In this document: piece after piece, positions 23,730 through 32,507 of the stretch
Layout: every line of letters begins with the position of its first letter
Position numbering within the stretch: position 1 is the first letter of the stretch
Assembly (NCBI RefSeq): GCF_003097515.1
Contig: NZ_CP029188.1
Coordinates: 3,979,001-4,043,000 of the forward strand
Source of the DNA: Streptomyces tirandamycinicus
GTDB lineage: Bacteria > Actinomycetota > Actinomycetes > Streptomycetales > Streptomycetaceae
Length of the DNA: 64,000 nucleotides
Direction: 5' to 3'
Program-made: the position numbers and the translations under genes
Notes under the pieces: generated by a model
Told to the model about the DNA's origin: nothing
Seen by the model: only the letters and a program-made list of their open reading frames with translations
The model's database searches: none

Positions 23730-24227
23730 GTGGCTGACACACAGGTAGGCCCCGCGTACAAGCGGCTTGCGGATGAGCTGCGCTCGCAGATCGCTCAGGG
23801 GGATCTGCCCGTGGGCTCGGCGCTTCCGTCTGCGTCGCAGCTGATGAAGGCGCATGCCGTGTCCACGACTGTGGTGCGGGACGCGCTCAAGATCCTGAGA
23901 GATGAAGGGCTCGTCTACGGCCAGGCCGGCAAGGCGGTCTATGTTCGGGCGACGCCCGAGGAATCTGCCACGGAGCGCATGTCGCTGGATGAGCTCACGC
24001 AAGGTCTCCATCAGCTCGAGGAGCGCGTGACGGGACTGTCGGCGCCGGCCGACACCGCGGCCATCGATGAACTGCGCGAAGAGATGGCGGAACTGCGCCG
24101 ATCAGTCGCCGTTCTTCAGGCACAGTTGATCGAGTTGTACGGCCGTGTGGGGCAGCCGTACCCACGCGACAAGGCGCCGCTCAGGACTGAGGCGCCCGAT
24201 CAGTCACGCAGGGCTGTCGGCGGCTGA
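23730..24227 (+). CDS. GntR-family repressor, KorSA-like
   Basis: 165 residues. The N-terminal winged helix (YKRLADELRSQIAQGDLPVG, LPSASQLMKAHAVSTTVVRD, ALKILRDEGLVYGQAGKAVY) is a textbook GntR domain. The C-terminal part is a coiled coil (LHQLEERVTGLSAPADTAAI, MAELRRSVAVLQAQLIELYG) for dimerisation rather than a ligand domain. The GTG at 23730 has GGGAGAGGA upstream; earlier in-frame ATGs are not supported. In pSAM2 the GntR protein KorSA represses transfer/replication; the adjacent 37-bp palindrome fits this role. Confidence 0.88.
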   Translation: MADTQVGPAYKRLADELRSQIAQGDLPVGSALPSASQLMKAHAVSTTVVRDALKILRDEGLVYGQAGKAVYVRATPEESATERMSLDELTQGLHQLEERVTGLSAPADTAAIDELREEMAELRRSVAVLQAQLIELYGRVGQPYPRDKAPLRTEAPDQSRRAVGG

Positions 24228-24246
24228 GCCGCACTCGGAGGGGGAC

Positions 24247-25104
24247 ATGGAAGGCCCAAGGAAGTCCGGCACGGTCGTGTCGCTGCACGGAAGGGCGTCC
24301 TACCGCCCCGACCTGGCGGAACTCGCGCGCAACCAGCTGGCCGCCGCCCGCGTCGCGAAGCGGCTGAGCCCCGCGGACTTCGCGGAGCTGCTGTCGACGA
24401 TGCTCGACTGGAACGTGAGCCCGGAAGCGCTGGAGTCCTGGGAGACCACCGCGACGCCGCCCGGTGATGTCCTGGTCGCGGCCGAGCTCATCGTGCGGCA
24501 GTCCGCACCCGGCCTGACCGACGGCGAGCCGCGCGATGCGCTGACACAGATCGTCGGCGACCAGTTCGCTGATCTCGCAGGTGTCTACGCGAGCCGGTCC
24601 GAGTTCCAAGCCAAGGTGTCCGCCTCCGAGCTGTTAGACGACGCCAAGGACATCCGGATGTCAGGGTTGTCGCTCAATCTCCTATGCCAGTCGTACTCCG
24701 AGGCCCGTCTCCGGCAGATCGTCGAGGACGGAACGACCCTCAAGGCTTTGTTCCTCAAGCCGTACGGCCACTTCATCGCGGAGCGCGAACACGAAGAGGG
24801 CTACCCGGAAGGCCGGCTGTCCGCGCTGACGGCCATGAACCTGACCATCCTGCAGGAGCGCGTCGTGGAGCGGCTCAGCCCGGAGGCGGCGCAGCGCATC
24901 GAGTTCGGGGTCTATGACGAGCCCATACGGTTCAACATCACGCTGATCGACGGCCAGTTGTGCGTGGCTCAGCCGTACTTGCCGCAGACTCGCGGTGTCG
25001 ACTCGCCCACCTTCCTGGTCCGGAAGCGCCGGGTCGCCGGTGGGCTCTATCCGACGTTCGACCAGATCTTCACCACACTGTGGGAGAGGCGGGAAGCCGA
25101 ATGA
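24247..25104 (+). CDS. XRE-like regulator with DUF5919-type C-terminal domain
   Basis: 285 residues. Residues about 22-62 form an atypical helix-turn-helix (LARNQLAAARVAKRLSPADF, AELLSTMLDWNVSPEALESW). The C-terminal domain (DIRMSGLSLNLLCQSYSEAR, LKALFLKPYG, REHEEGYPEGRLSALTAMNL) resembles a domain found after such HTHs in many Streptomyces regulators next to AICE immunity genes. A GGAGGGGG ribosome site precedes the ATG. The stop overlaps the next start (ATGA). Probably a co-regulator of transfer; no ligand known. Confidence 0.7.
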   Translation: MEGPRKSGTVVSLHGRASYRPDLAELARNQLAAARVAKRLSPADFAELLSTMLDWNVSPEALESWETTATPPGDVLVAAELIVRQSAPGLTDGEPRDALTQIVGDQFADLAGVYASRSEFQAKVSASELLDDAKDIRMSGLSLNLLCQSYSEARLRQIVEDGTTLKALFLKPYGHFIAEREHEEGYPEGRLSALTAMNLTILQERVVERLSPEAAQRIEFGVYDEPIRFNITLIDGQLCVAQPYLPQTRGVDSPTFLVRKRRVAGGLYPTFDQIFTTLWERREAE

Positions 25105-25886
25105 CCGACCTGCGATCGCTCCTGGGTGTGGCTGGCGCGGCGCTGGACCAGGCGTCGACGCTCGTCACGGACATGGCCGTGGGGGCGGTGCAGGCCAAGG
25201 GTGACCGGGACATGGTCTCCGAGATCGACTTCGCCGTAGAGGAGCACGTCCGCACCTTCCTGCAGAAGGAGACCCCGGAGATCGGCTTCCTCGGCGAGGA
25301 GAGCGGGGGAGCGGGTGCTGGCGGTGCGCTCACCTGGGCGCTCGATCCGGTGGATGGGACGGCGAACCTCGTCAACGGCATCCCGCTCTGCGGGGTGTCC
25401 CTCGGCCTGATCGCGGACAACCGCTCGGTGCTGGGTGTCATCGACCTGCCATTTCTGGGCCAGCGCTACCGCGCGGCGGAGGGCCACGGCGCGTACTGCG
25501 GCGACGACCGGATCTGGCCCAGAGAGACGACATCGCTGAACGAGGCGATCGTGGCCATCGGCGACTACGCCGTCGGCGAGCGAGCCCAGGAGAGGAACGC
25601 CCGCCGGCTTGACCTCACCGCTCGCCTGGCGGAGAGCGTTCTGCGCGTCCGGATGTTCGGCTCGGCAGCAGTCGATTTGGTGTGGGTGGCTTCCGGGAAG
25701 ATCGACTGCAGCATCGCGCTCAGCAACCACCCGTGGGACATGGCGGCGGGGGCGGCCATCGCGAGGGAGGCCGGCGCCGTGTTGATGGACGTCGATGGCA
25801 CTCCGCATGACCTCACGTCTGCGGCCACGATCGCGGTCTCGTCGGCTTTGGGCGACGCTCTGCTGGAACTTCTGACTGGTATCTGA
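25101..25886 (+). CDS. Inositol monophosphatase-family phosphatase
   Basis: 261 residues with the complete metal site of the family: Glu in FLGEESGG, the signature WALDPVDGTANLVNGIP and the C-terminal SNHPWDMAAGAAIAREAGA. Members hydrolyse inositol phosphates, PAP or related phosphoesters with Mg2+. It overlaps the preceding regulator (ATGA). Phosphohydrolases beside AICE regulators recall the Nudix protein Pif of pSAM2, which limits transfer between cells that already hold the element. A signalling role is inference. Confidence 0.88.
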   Translation: MTDLRSLLGVAGAALDQASTLVTDMAVGAVQAKGDRDMVSEIDFAVEEHVRTFLQKETPEIGFLGEESGGAGAGGALTWALDPVDGTANLVNGIPLCGVSLGLIADNRSVLGVIDLPFLGQRYRAAEGHGAYCGDDRIWPRETTSLNEAIVAIGDYAVGERAQERNARRLDLTARLAESVLRVRMFGSAAVDLVWVASGKIDCSIALSNHPWDMAAGAAIAREAGAVLMDVDGTPHDLTSAATIAVSSALGDALLELLTGI

Positions 25887-26215
25887 AGAGAGAAGACCTG
25901 GTTGCTGTTACGGCCGTACCCGGCAGCCCCGTGCGGAGACTCGGATAGCAGCTCAGCCCGGAAGGTGTCCGTGGCGACCGTCGCTGTGAAGGAGCCGGAC
26001 CACAACCTCTGCTGCAGTGCGTCGGCGTCAGTTCTCCGGCTCTGTGCGGCGGACAGGTATCAGCCTTGGAGACACGACCGACGACCGGGGTGCCAACTGA
26101 GTCGAGTTCACTAACCTGCCTTGAGTGCGAGGACAGTTGGATCGAGGACGGGCGCGGCACAACCCTGACATGATGTCTTCGGCTCGTGCACCTCACTCAT
26201 TGTATCGGAGTCGCT
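25887..26215. other. 329-bp gap before the conflict operon
   Basis: No credible ORF. It must contain the promoter of the caspase-like/NACHT operon. GC content falls in this stretch toward the lower value of the following genes. No clear -35/-10 pair or operator was found by eye. Confidence 0.4.
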
Positions 26216-28213
26216 GTGGAAAATGGACGCGCTTTGGTAATCGGTGTGGGTGCATTCAGAGCCCCTGCATCCAGGATGGATGAGTCCACTGAATCAACGT
26301 GGTCGGATCTTCCGTTCGTATATGAGCTGGTCCCAGAGGTGGAAGATCGCTTCCAGAGCTTGGGGTACTCCGTAGATCAGTGCCGCGATCCCGATGCAGC
26401 TGCGTTGGCCAGCGCCGTGGACGCCGCCCTAGCGGGCGAGTACAGGGTTGTACACGTGATCTCACACGGCGAGATCGACCCGGCCAACGAGGACAGGCTG
26501 GATGTAGTTCCATCCTGCTCTACAACCGGAGGCAGGACCGACGTTGGTGCTTGGCTTTCCGATGCACAGAGAAGACGACGGCATATGCTGTTTCTTGTTG
26601 ACGCATGCAGGTCAGGCCGAGCTGCCAGGCAGCCGTTTCTGACGAAGCAAGCCGGGCGAGAGACGTATGCTTGGGTTATCGCTGCCGCTGCTAGTGATCA
26701 GGACGCCTATAATGGAAAGTTCACTCGAGCCTTGATCGACGTATTGGGCGAGCTGAGGCGCGATGGGCTGGGGACGCACCCCATGTGTCGTTACGTGACA
26801 TTTTCCAACTTTGCGAAGCGGATCAGTCGTCAAGTGAATGCGCTGGGGGGCATTCCACAGGATGTTTATGCAAATCCTGTGGATCCCAGCATGGAGGAGC
26901 CGGAACTGCCATTTTTCCCGAACCCGCGCTACGTGGATCACGGTGACTATCGCGCTCTGCAGAAAGTTGATGCACCCATTCGTTCGTTCCTGTATGACCT
27001 TGAGGGGATGGACCCTGCTGACGTCCATCATTTCCTTGACAAGGTGGGCACGCACTTTGTGGGACGACGGAGCGCGCTTGAGCGGCTTGCGCCCTGGCTG
27101 GACGATACGGCGGCTGGCGGGCTGTGCGTGGTCACAGGTAGTCCGGGTGTGGGGAAGTCTGCGCTGCTGGGGGCTCTGGTGTGCTCCGCGCATCCTGATT
27201 TGGTGGACGCGGTGCCCGGGGTGCGGGATCGATTGCTTGCGCAAGACGCTGCGGGCTGCCCGTCGGTAAACCATTTACTGGCCGCCGTCCATGCGCGCCA
27301 GCGAACAATCCAGGACATCGTCGTATCGATTGCGAGCCAACTAAGGCTCACTGCACCAGCAGAAACTTGGGACGTTGAGAGTCTTATTGCGGCGGTAAGA
27401 GTTGGTGATGGTCGGGGGGAGGTTCCTCCTGCCATCATCATTGACGCATTGGACGAAGCGGTTGACCCTCAGGGGACCGCACAGTCCCTGCTCATGCCGC
27501 TGGCACTGGCTCGAACGCAAAGCGAAGCGCCCGCGTGCAGGCTTCTGGTTGGGATGCGTCCCTGGGAGCAGTTTGCTTCGCTGCGAGATCTCGCCGAATC
27601 GGACCATCGCTTGATCGACCTGGACAAGGTGACTGCTGCAGAGCAGCGATCGGACCTGCGTGCATACCTTTTGCGCCGTCTCGCTTCCACACATGGCTAT
27701 GACACGGCGCAGCAGCGGAAAGTGCGTGAAGCACTCGCCGACCGTGCCGCCGACCGGCTTACCGAAACCGGGCATAGTGAATGGGGTGCCTTCCTGGTGG
27801 CTGGTCTTTTCTGCCGGTACCTCAGCACGCTGACTGCCCCGGCCGACGTTGACAATGCGACCCACCTGGGAGCGTCCATCCCTCGAACCCTACCTGAGGT
27901 TTTGGAGTTGGACCTCGAGGCCCAGCCATCAGGTCAGACTGCTGTGAGAGCGCTGCTTTCGGCGCTGGCTCACGCCAAAGGCGATGGCATGCCGTGGGGA
28001 CTTGCATTTCGACTTGCTGCTGCCTTGTCCCCTGCCTTCCACGAGGCAGCTCAGGACCATGTACTCGAGCAGGCTCGCTTCTACCTGCGCAGCAGCGTCG
28101 ATCGAGATGGCACCGGCTTGTACCGTCTGTTCCACCAGGGCTTGGCCGACTATCTCCGCCAAGTCCCGGATGGCCCTTCCAGCCTTCAGCCTGAGGAGGG
28201 AGATCTGGCGTGA
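26216..28213 (+). CDS. Caspase-like protease fused to a NACHT/STAND ATPase
   Basis: 665 residues. Residues 1-225 are a caspase/metacaspase-like (C14) domain: opening strand RALVIGVGAF, catalytic His84 in VVHVISHGEI, catalytic Cys131 in MLFLVDACRSG, and the later block VIAAAASDQDAYNGKFTRAL. From about 280 comes a STAND ATPase: THFVGRRSALERLAPWL, Walker A VTGSPGVGKSALLGA (Lys314), Walker B AIIIDALDEAV (407-414), then helical arms. I choose the GTG at 26216 because GGAG lies before it and the fold then begins at residue 4; 26186 is the alternative. It ends without its own sensor domain. The next gene overlaps (GTGA) and supplies WD40 repeats. Likely a self-triggered protease switch. Confidence 0.88.
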   Translation: MENGRALVIGVGAFRAPASRMDESTESTWSDLPFVYELVPEVEDRFQSLGYSVDQCRDPDAAALASAVDAALAGEYRVVHVISHGEIDPANEDRLDVVPSCSTTGGRTDVGAWLSDAQRRRRHMLFLVDACRSGRAARQPFLTKQAGRETYAWVIAAAASDQDAYNGKFTRALIDVLGELRRDGLGTHPMCRYVTFSNFAKRISRQVNALGGIPQDVYANPVDPSMEEPELPFFPNPRYVDHGDYRALQKVDAPIRSFLYDLEGMDPADVHHFLDKVGTHFVGRRSALERLAPWLDDTAAGGLCVVTGSPGVGKSALLGALVCSAHPDLVDAVPGVRDRLLAQDAAGCPSVNHLLAAVHARQRTIQDIVVSIASQLRLTAPAETWDVESLIAAVRVGDGRGEVPPAIIIDALDEAVDPQGTAQSLLMPLALARTQSEAPACRLLVGMRPWEQFASLRDLAESDHRLIDLDKVTAAEQRSDLRAYLLRRLASTHGYDTAQQRKVREALADRAADRLTETGHSEWGAFLVAGLFCRYLSTLTAPADVDNATHLGASIPRTLPEVLELDLEAQPSGQTAVRALLSALAHAKGDGMPWGLAFRLAAALSPAFHEAAQDHVLEQARFYLRSSVDRDGTGLYRLFHQGLADYLRQVPDGPSSLQPEEGDLA

Positions 28214-30606
28214 CTAACATCCCTGCGGCTGGTCGTGTCCTTGACCTTCTCCTTGACGAGATCAGTGGGCCAAGAGGCCTCGATTGGGAAGGTGCACCCG
28301 AATACACTCTGCGACACGCAATTGAGCACGCTGTGGACGCCGAACGCGCCGACGAACTTCTTTCAGACCCCCTCTTCCTTGCTCACGCAGACCCCGAGGC
28401 GCTGATCCGTGTGCTGGCACAGGCCCGTTCACAACGCGCTCAGTTGGCCGCAGCCGTATACTGCGTGTCTCTTTCCCAACACCGCCGTCTCGCTGCGGCG
28501 TCCCGTAGGAACCTACTGGCTGTTGATGCCGCCCGCCTTGGAGCGACACAACTGGTGGACGCTCTGTGCGATGGCCTGTTGCCTGGCGTATGGCGACCTC
28601 GATGGGCCACGGGCTCCCAGGTCCTCAGCGGCCTATTGGTGGAGTATCCCTTTAGAGGCGCTGAAACACACGGTGCGGTGTGCCTCAATGGCTTGGAGGG
28701 CCAGGTAGCCGTCGTAGCTTTCAGCGGCCATGAGGTGAGTATCTGGCAGCGGGACGCTGACTCTGAAGGTACGACCAAGCAGAGGCAGTTTGACGCCGGC
28801 GATCAGGATGTTTCGGCGGTTGCCTGCGTTTACAAGGACGACTCAGCTGTCCGAGTCGTAACAGGTCATGTGGATGGCAGTGTCCGGATGCAAACCATCC
28901 TGCTGGAATCAGGGCCGGTGGACTGGATGGGCATGAGTGAGGACGAGGTGCGCCCAGAGTGGGCCGTCGCAGGTGCCCACGTCAGTGCGGTGTCCGTTGT
29001 TGCGTGCACAACGGTCGGTGAACGTCCGGCCGCCGTCACCGCCGGCGGAACTGGGGACAACACCTTGCACGTATGGGACCTTGCTTCCGGAGGACCCGGT
29101 GCTGTCATCGAGACTGGACACAGCGGAGGTATCTCCGGGCTAGCGATTGCAACGATTGAGGGTCAAACTACAGCCGTCACAGCTGGTGGTATCGGTGATG
29201 GTGTCGTCCGTGCGTGGGACCTAGCTAGTGGAGAAATGCAGAGAGCGTTTCCCATCGGACCCGACACGGTGACAGCGCTGACGTCGTCGCCAGATGGGAG
29301 ATTCCTCTTCACCGGACACTGGGATGGGGAGGTCAAGATGTGGGATCTTCGAACGGGTTACGCGATTACCCGTGGATGGCATCGGTCATCGTCATCCCGC
29401 TATCGTCACGAGCTCACCGAGTCAACGCACGCCCCAATTACCTCCCTGGCTTACGCCGTCACTGGCGGCCAGCCAGCGGTTCTCATCGCCCACGAGAACG
29501 GCATGGCCGATGTGCGAAGTTTGACTCGTAGCCAACCGGTGGGCGAGTTGATCCCCCGCCATCCGGCGGGCATCGTTGCAGTGGACAGTGCGGTGATGGA
29601 TGGTCGACCAGTAGCCATGACGGCAGGCACTCGCGGCGACAACATGATTCGGTTCTGGGACCTTACGCTCGGGCATCGGCACGGTACGCCCCAGATCGGT
29701 CATGGTACCGAGGTCATCGGCACAGTGGTCTTCGGCGATACCGCCGACGATAGCCTGATCGTCAGTGTCAGCAGCGACGCCACAGTGCGCCTCGCACCCG
29801 CAACTGTTCCGCTTGAGGAGCACACCGTTTGGTCTGCAGACTGCGAGGAGATCGCCGACATCGCCTTCTGCTACGTGGAAGGTAGGCCAGCTGCCGCCGC
29901 GCTCGTTAATGGTGCCTTGCAGTGCTGGGACATCCTCGCGAACGAGGAACGGTTCGATGTCTCACAACTTGATCCCCACACCCGGCTTACCAATTCAGCG
30001 GTGGCGTGCACGACGCTGGAAGGTCGCGCAGTAGCAGTCACGGCGGGTTCTGCTCAGGACTTGCGGTTGTGGGACATGGCCACGGGGCAGCTGGTCCAAA
30101 GGTGGAGGGCGAATCGACGTGACATGCACTCAGGAGCACTCGCTTGCTGCACGGTAGACGGTGTGCCCATTGTGGTAGCTGGCATGTATATCTGGGAACT
30201 GGCCACAGGAACTTCAAGACGTCTCGCTCTGCGCGAGGACCTAAACCTCGAGCAGGTGACTGCGGTTGGGTGCATGAGCCTTTCCGGAGAGCCACTGGTG
30301 GTCGTCGGCTTCAGCCATGGGAAGGCCGGAGTATGGCGGTTGCGAGATGGCTCATTTCACGGACTACTGGACGGTCATGTCGATGCTATTAGTGCGATCA
30401 CCTGCACCACATTGGGCAAGCGCCCGGTCGCCATTACGGGAAGTAGAGACCGTACCGTGCGCATCTGGGATCTTCGGGATGCCCGTGTCGTGGACGTCCT
30501 TCCCATGCCGGAGCCTGTAGGTGCTCTGGCGGCAGGTTCCGGGGGCACGTTGGTCGTAGGCAGTGGGCTTGAAGTCATTGTCATGGAACAAGGCTGGGGG
30601 ATGTAG
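28210..30606 (+). CDS. WD40 double-propeller protein, detached sensor half of a NACHT-WD40 receptor
   Basis: 798 residues. The first 130 residues are helical (PEYTLRHAIEHAVDAERADE, LLSDPLFLAHADPEALIRVL) and match the region that in single-chain NACHT-WD40 proteins follows the ATPase arms. From about 150 on there are some 13-14 WD repeats, e.g. LHVWDLASG, VRAWDLASG, VKMWDLRTG, IRFWDLTLG, LQCWDILAN, LRLWDMATG, MYIWELATG, VRIWDLRDA; enough for two seven-blade propellers. GTG start overlaps the stop of the caspase/NACHT gene. Probable recognition platform for a viral or cellular ligand. Confidence 0.88.
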   Translation: MTNIPAAGRVLDLLLDEISGPRGLDWEGAPEYTLRHAIEHAVDAERADELLSDPLFLAHADPEALIRVLAQARSQRAQLAAAVYCVSLSQHRRLAAASRRNLLAVDAARLGATQLVDALCDGLLPGVWRPRWATGSQVLSGLLVEYPFRGAETHGAVCLNGLEGQVAVVAFSGHEVSIWQRDADSEGTTKQRQFDAGDQDVSAVACVYKDDSAVRVVTGHVDGSVRMQTILLESGPVDWMGMSEDEVRPEWAVAGAHVSAVSVVACTTVGERPAAVTAGGTGDNTLHVWDLASGGPGAVIETGHSGGISGLAIATIEGQTTAVTAGGIGDGVVRAWDLASGEMQRAFPIGPDTVTALTSSPDGRFLFTGHWDGEVKMWDLRTGYAITRGWHRSSSSRYRHELTESTHAPITSLAYAVTGGQPAVLIAHENGMADVRSLTRSQPVGELIPRHPAGIVAVDSAVMDGRPVAMTAGTRGDNMIRFWDLTLGHRHGTPQIGHGTEVIGTVVFGDTADDSLIVSVSSDATVRLAPATVPLEEHTVWSADCEEIADIAFCYVEGRPAAAALVNGALQCWDILANEERFDVSQLDPHTRLTNSAVACTTLEGRAVAVTAGSAQDLRLWDMATGQLVQRWRANRRDMHSGALACCTVDGVPIVVAGMYIWELATGTSRRLALREDLNLEQVTAVGCMSLSGEPLVVVGFSHGKAGVWRLRDGSFHGLLDGHVDAISAITCTTLGKRPVAITGSRDRTVRIWDLRDARVVDVLPMPEPVGALAAGSGGTLVVGSGLEVIVMEQGWGM

Positions 30607-30610
30607 CAGT

Positions 30611-31501
30611 ATGCGGGTGCTTGGTGTGCACGGTGTGGGAAATTTCCGTACAGGCGAGTCGTCAGCCGAGGCGGCGCGAAGTCTGGCATTAATCTGGCGT
30701 GCAGCGCTTGAAATGCGCTTGGCCGATTGCGGTCTGGAGACAGCTGTCGCCTATTTCGCTGACCTATTGCGGCCAGCTGGTAAGCAAGGAGCCGCAGATG
30801 ATCTCGACGACCTGGACGGGTTCGCGTTGGAGCTTGCTCGAGAATGGTTTGAGGCCCTGAAACCACCTCAGGAGATCGCCGCCGGACCGGGAACGTGGCC
30901 GATTCGTCAGGCAGTTTCGTGGCTAGCTCAAAGTAGATCCCTGGGTAAAGTCCCAACCGAGCGGTTCGTCGCGCGGTTCTTCAAGGAAGTTGCGACCTAT
31001 CTGGAAGAGCCAACTGGTGCTGCTCGTGTCTCCGCTCGTGCGCGAGTGGCGCAAGCTTGGGCACAGCACCGGCCACAGATCATCATCGCCCATTCTCTGG
31101 GGTCTGTGGTCACATACGAAGCGCTCTGGGAGCGGACAGAGATCAATGTCGACTTGCTGATCACTATCGGCTCACCCCTAGCCCTACCGCATGCGGTTTT
31201 CCCCCGACTCCAGCCCGGCCCTGAAGTTCGGACGCCTGGACGTCCGCCGGGAGTCAGGAAGTGGGTGAACTTGGCTGACCCTGGTGACATTGTTGCGATT
31301 CCACCCGGCGGAATTTCGCAGAACTTCGCTGGCGTTGATGTTGATCGACACACCCTGATCAGCGCATTCGACTTTCACCTTGCCAAGAACTACCTAGCTT
31401 CCCGGCAGCTCGCCGACGCTGTAAGGGGGCTTGCGGCGCAGGGCGAGTCGTGTGAGTCCCCGGTGGCAGAGGAATCTCCGGGCCATGGGCGGCCGCCGTG
31501 A
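30611..31501 (+). CDS. Serine alpha/beta-hydrolase, third gene of the conflict operon
   Basis: 296 residues. Opens VLGVHGVGNFRTG (oxyanion-loop strand of lipases), has the nucleophile elbow IIIAHSLGSVVTYEAL with Ser162, acidic candidates in NLADPGDIVAIPP (Asp223/226) and a C-terminal His in AFDFHLAKNYL (His256). No signal peptide. It is four bases after the WD40 gene, so it is the last cistron of the same operon. It could be an effector (lipase/esterase) or a substrate of the caspase-like protease. The family is known from conflict systems of multicellular bacteria, but this exact trio is not one I recognise. Confidence 0.8.
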   Translation: MRVLGVHGVGNFRTGESSAEAARSLALIWRAALEMRLADCGLETAVAYFADLLRPAGKQGAADDLDDLDGFALELAREWFEALKPPQEIAAGPGTWPIRQAVSWLAQSRSLGKVPTERFVARFFKEVATYLEEPTGAARVSARARVAQAWAQHRPQIIIAHSLGSVVTYEALWERTEINVDLLITIGSPLALPHAVFPRLQPGPEVRTPGRPPGVRKWVNLADPGDIVAIPPGGISQNFAGVDVDRHTLISAFDFHLAKNYLASRQLADAVRGLAAQGESCESPVAEESPGHGRPP

Positions 31502-31589
31502 GCTGCCAGACCTTTGCGGTAGGTGTATCCGCGTACAAGGACCATGCTCGTGGCGGACTACAGCTTCGCCCCGGTCCAGCCCTCGGTCG

Positions 31590-31830
31590 GCTCTACGGAT
31601 CCGGGCAGCATCCGGCACAGGGCCTGGTGCTCGGATCGGGCCCTGTGGAGGCGTTCCATGGCCTCCATTGAACGCTTGCACCTGGGGGGAGTGTGGCCAG
31701 GCGTGGCTCAGGCAAGGGCTGAAGCTTTATCAGAGGGGAAACGGCTGGTCTGGGGGCCGGGCGCGGCGGAAAGTGATCCTCTTGAGAACTGTCGTGACGT
31801 CAGCAGTGTTGCAGCATCAGGTGGTCAATC
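31590..31830 (+). pseudogene. Possible transposase 3'-end remnant
   Basis: One frame reads QGLVLGSGPVEAFHGLH then a stop; GSGxVE is the hallmark before the C-terminus of some transposases (for example the ISKra4-type GSGxVES motif). In another frame downstream, LYQRGNGWSGGRARRKVILL and RTVV resemble the following K.AG.RW...LRT block. Broken by stops and frameshifts. Low confidence. Confidence 0.3.
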
Positions 31831-31965
31831 GTTCCTGCGAGGCCTCGTCCGTTCATCTCATGCCCAGGCCGCGGTGACGGACTGGCACAAAGGCAGTGGG
31901 CAGGTGGTGTGGAGCCGTGCATGATTGCCGCATGACTGACGTACGAAAGGACTATGCCGCGTAGG

Positions 31966-31984
31966 GCTTCCTCGCAGGTCAGGA
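31966..31984. repeat. 19-bp sequence shared with 33723-33741
   Basis: GCTTCCTCGCAGGTCAGGA occurs exactly here, inside the AICE near attR, and again at 33723, outside it and upstream of nadE. A similar GGAC follows both copies. Meaning unknown. Confidence 0.6.
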
Positions 31985-32111
31985 TGGACCTGCAACTTGT
32001 CCCACACCCGTGGGACAGCAGAGCGGCGATCCCTGGGCTCTCTCCCAGGGCCCTTGCCGAGATTGCCCGAGTGAGCGGTGCTGGTACTGGTCCGGTGATG
32101 CGCACCGAGCT

Positions 32112-32383
32112 ATGACGCGATGGCGGGCCATGGCGTACAAGCCCGGGCCGTGGGTGATGTACGCCGCGCCGGAGGGCGACGGCTGCGAGTGCTGTGATCC
32201 CTTCACCGGCGCCGACGTCCGCGCGTTCTTGGAAGAGCTGTGCTCCAGCCTCTGCCGGAGCTCGGCGCGTGAGCTCCGCATGCTGCTCAAGCCGATTGAT
32301 GAGCGCTTCCTCGCCCGCACGCTCAACGACCGTTCGCCTCGCCGCGCGACCCGTGGTGGAGATGCCGGCTCGAAGCCCCGTGA
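32112..32383 (+). pseudogene. Frameshifted small hypothetical gene near attR
   Basis: Reads MTRWRAMAYKPGPWVMYAAP, EGDGCECCDPFTGADVRAFL, and ERFLARTLND in one frame. The natural ending PFASPRDPWWRCRLEAP and stop lies one base back (frame change at 32330, as if one C were lost). The family ends WW(E/R)RRL in intact Streptomyces homologues as I remember it. Has a CECC cluster. Either a pseudogene or a sequencing error. Confidence 0.45.
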
Positions 32384-32507
32384 GCGGGTGGGAGTGGTGG
32401 CTGTCAGAGCAAGATCCGGGCCAGCTGCGGGCCGCAGGTCCGCGAAGGGGAGTGCAGGTGGACGTATTCGCAGGTGAGAGGCGGGATCCGATCGCGCCAG
32501 GCAGTGA

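Noticed and set aside
31523..31924. 133-codon ORF after the hydrolase gene
   Set aside because: No credible start or pattern; overlaps a region that looks like decayed transposase in other frames.
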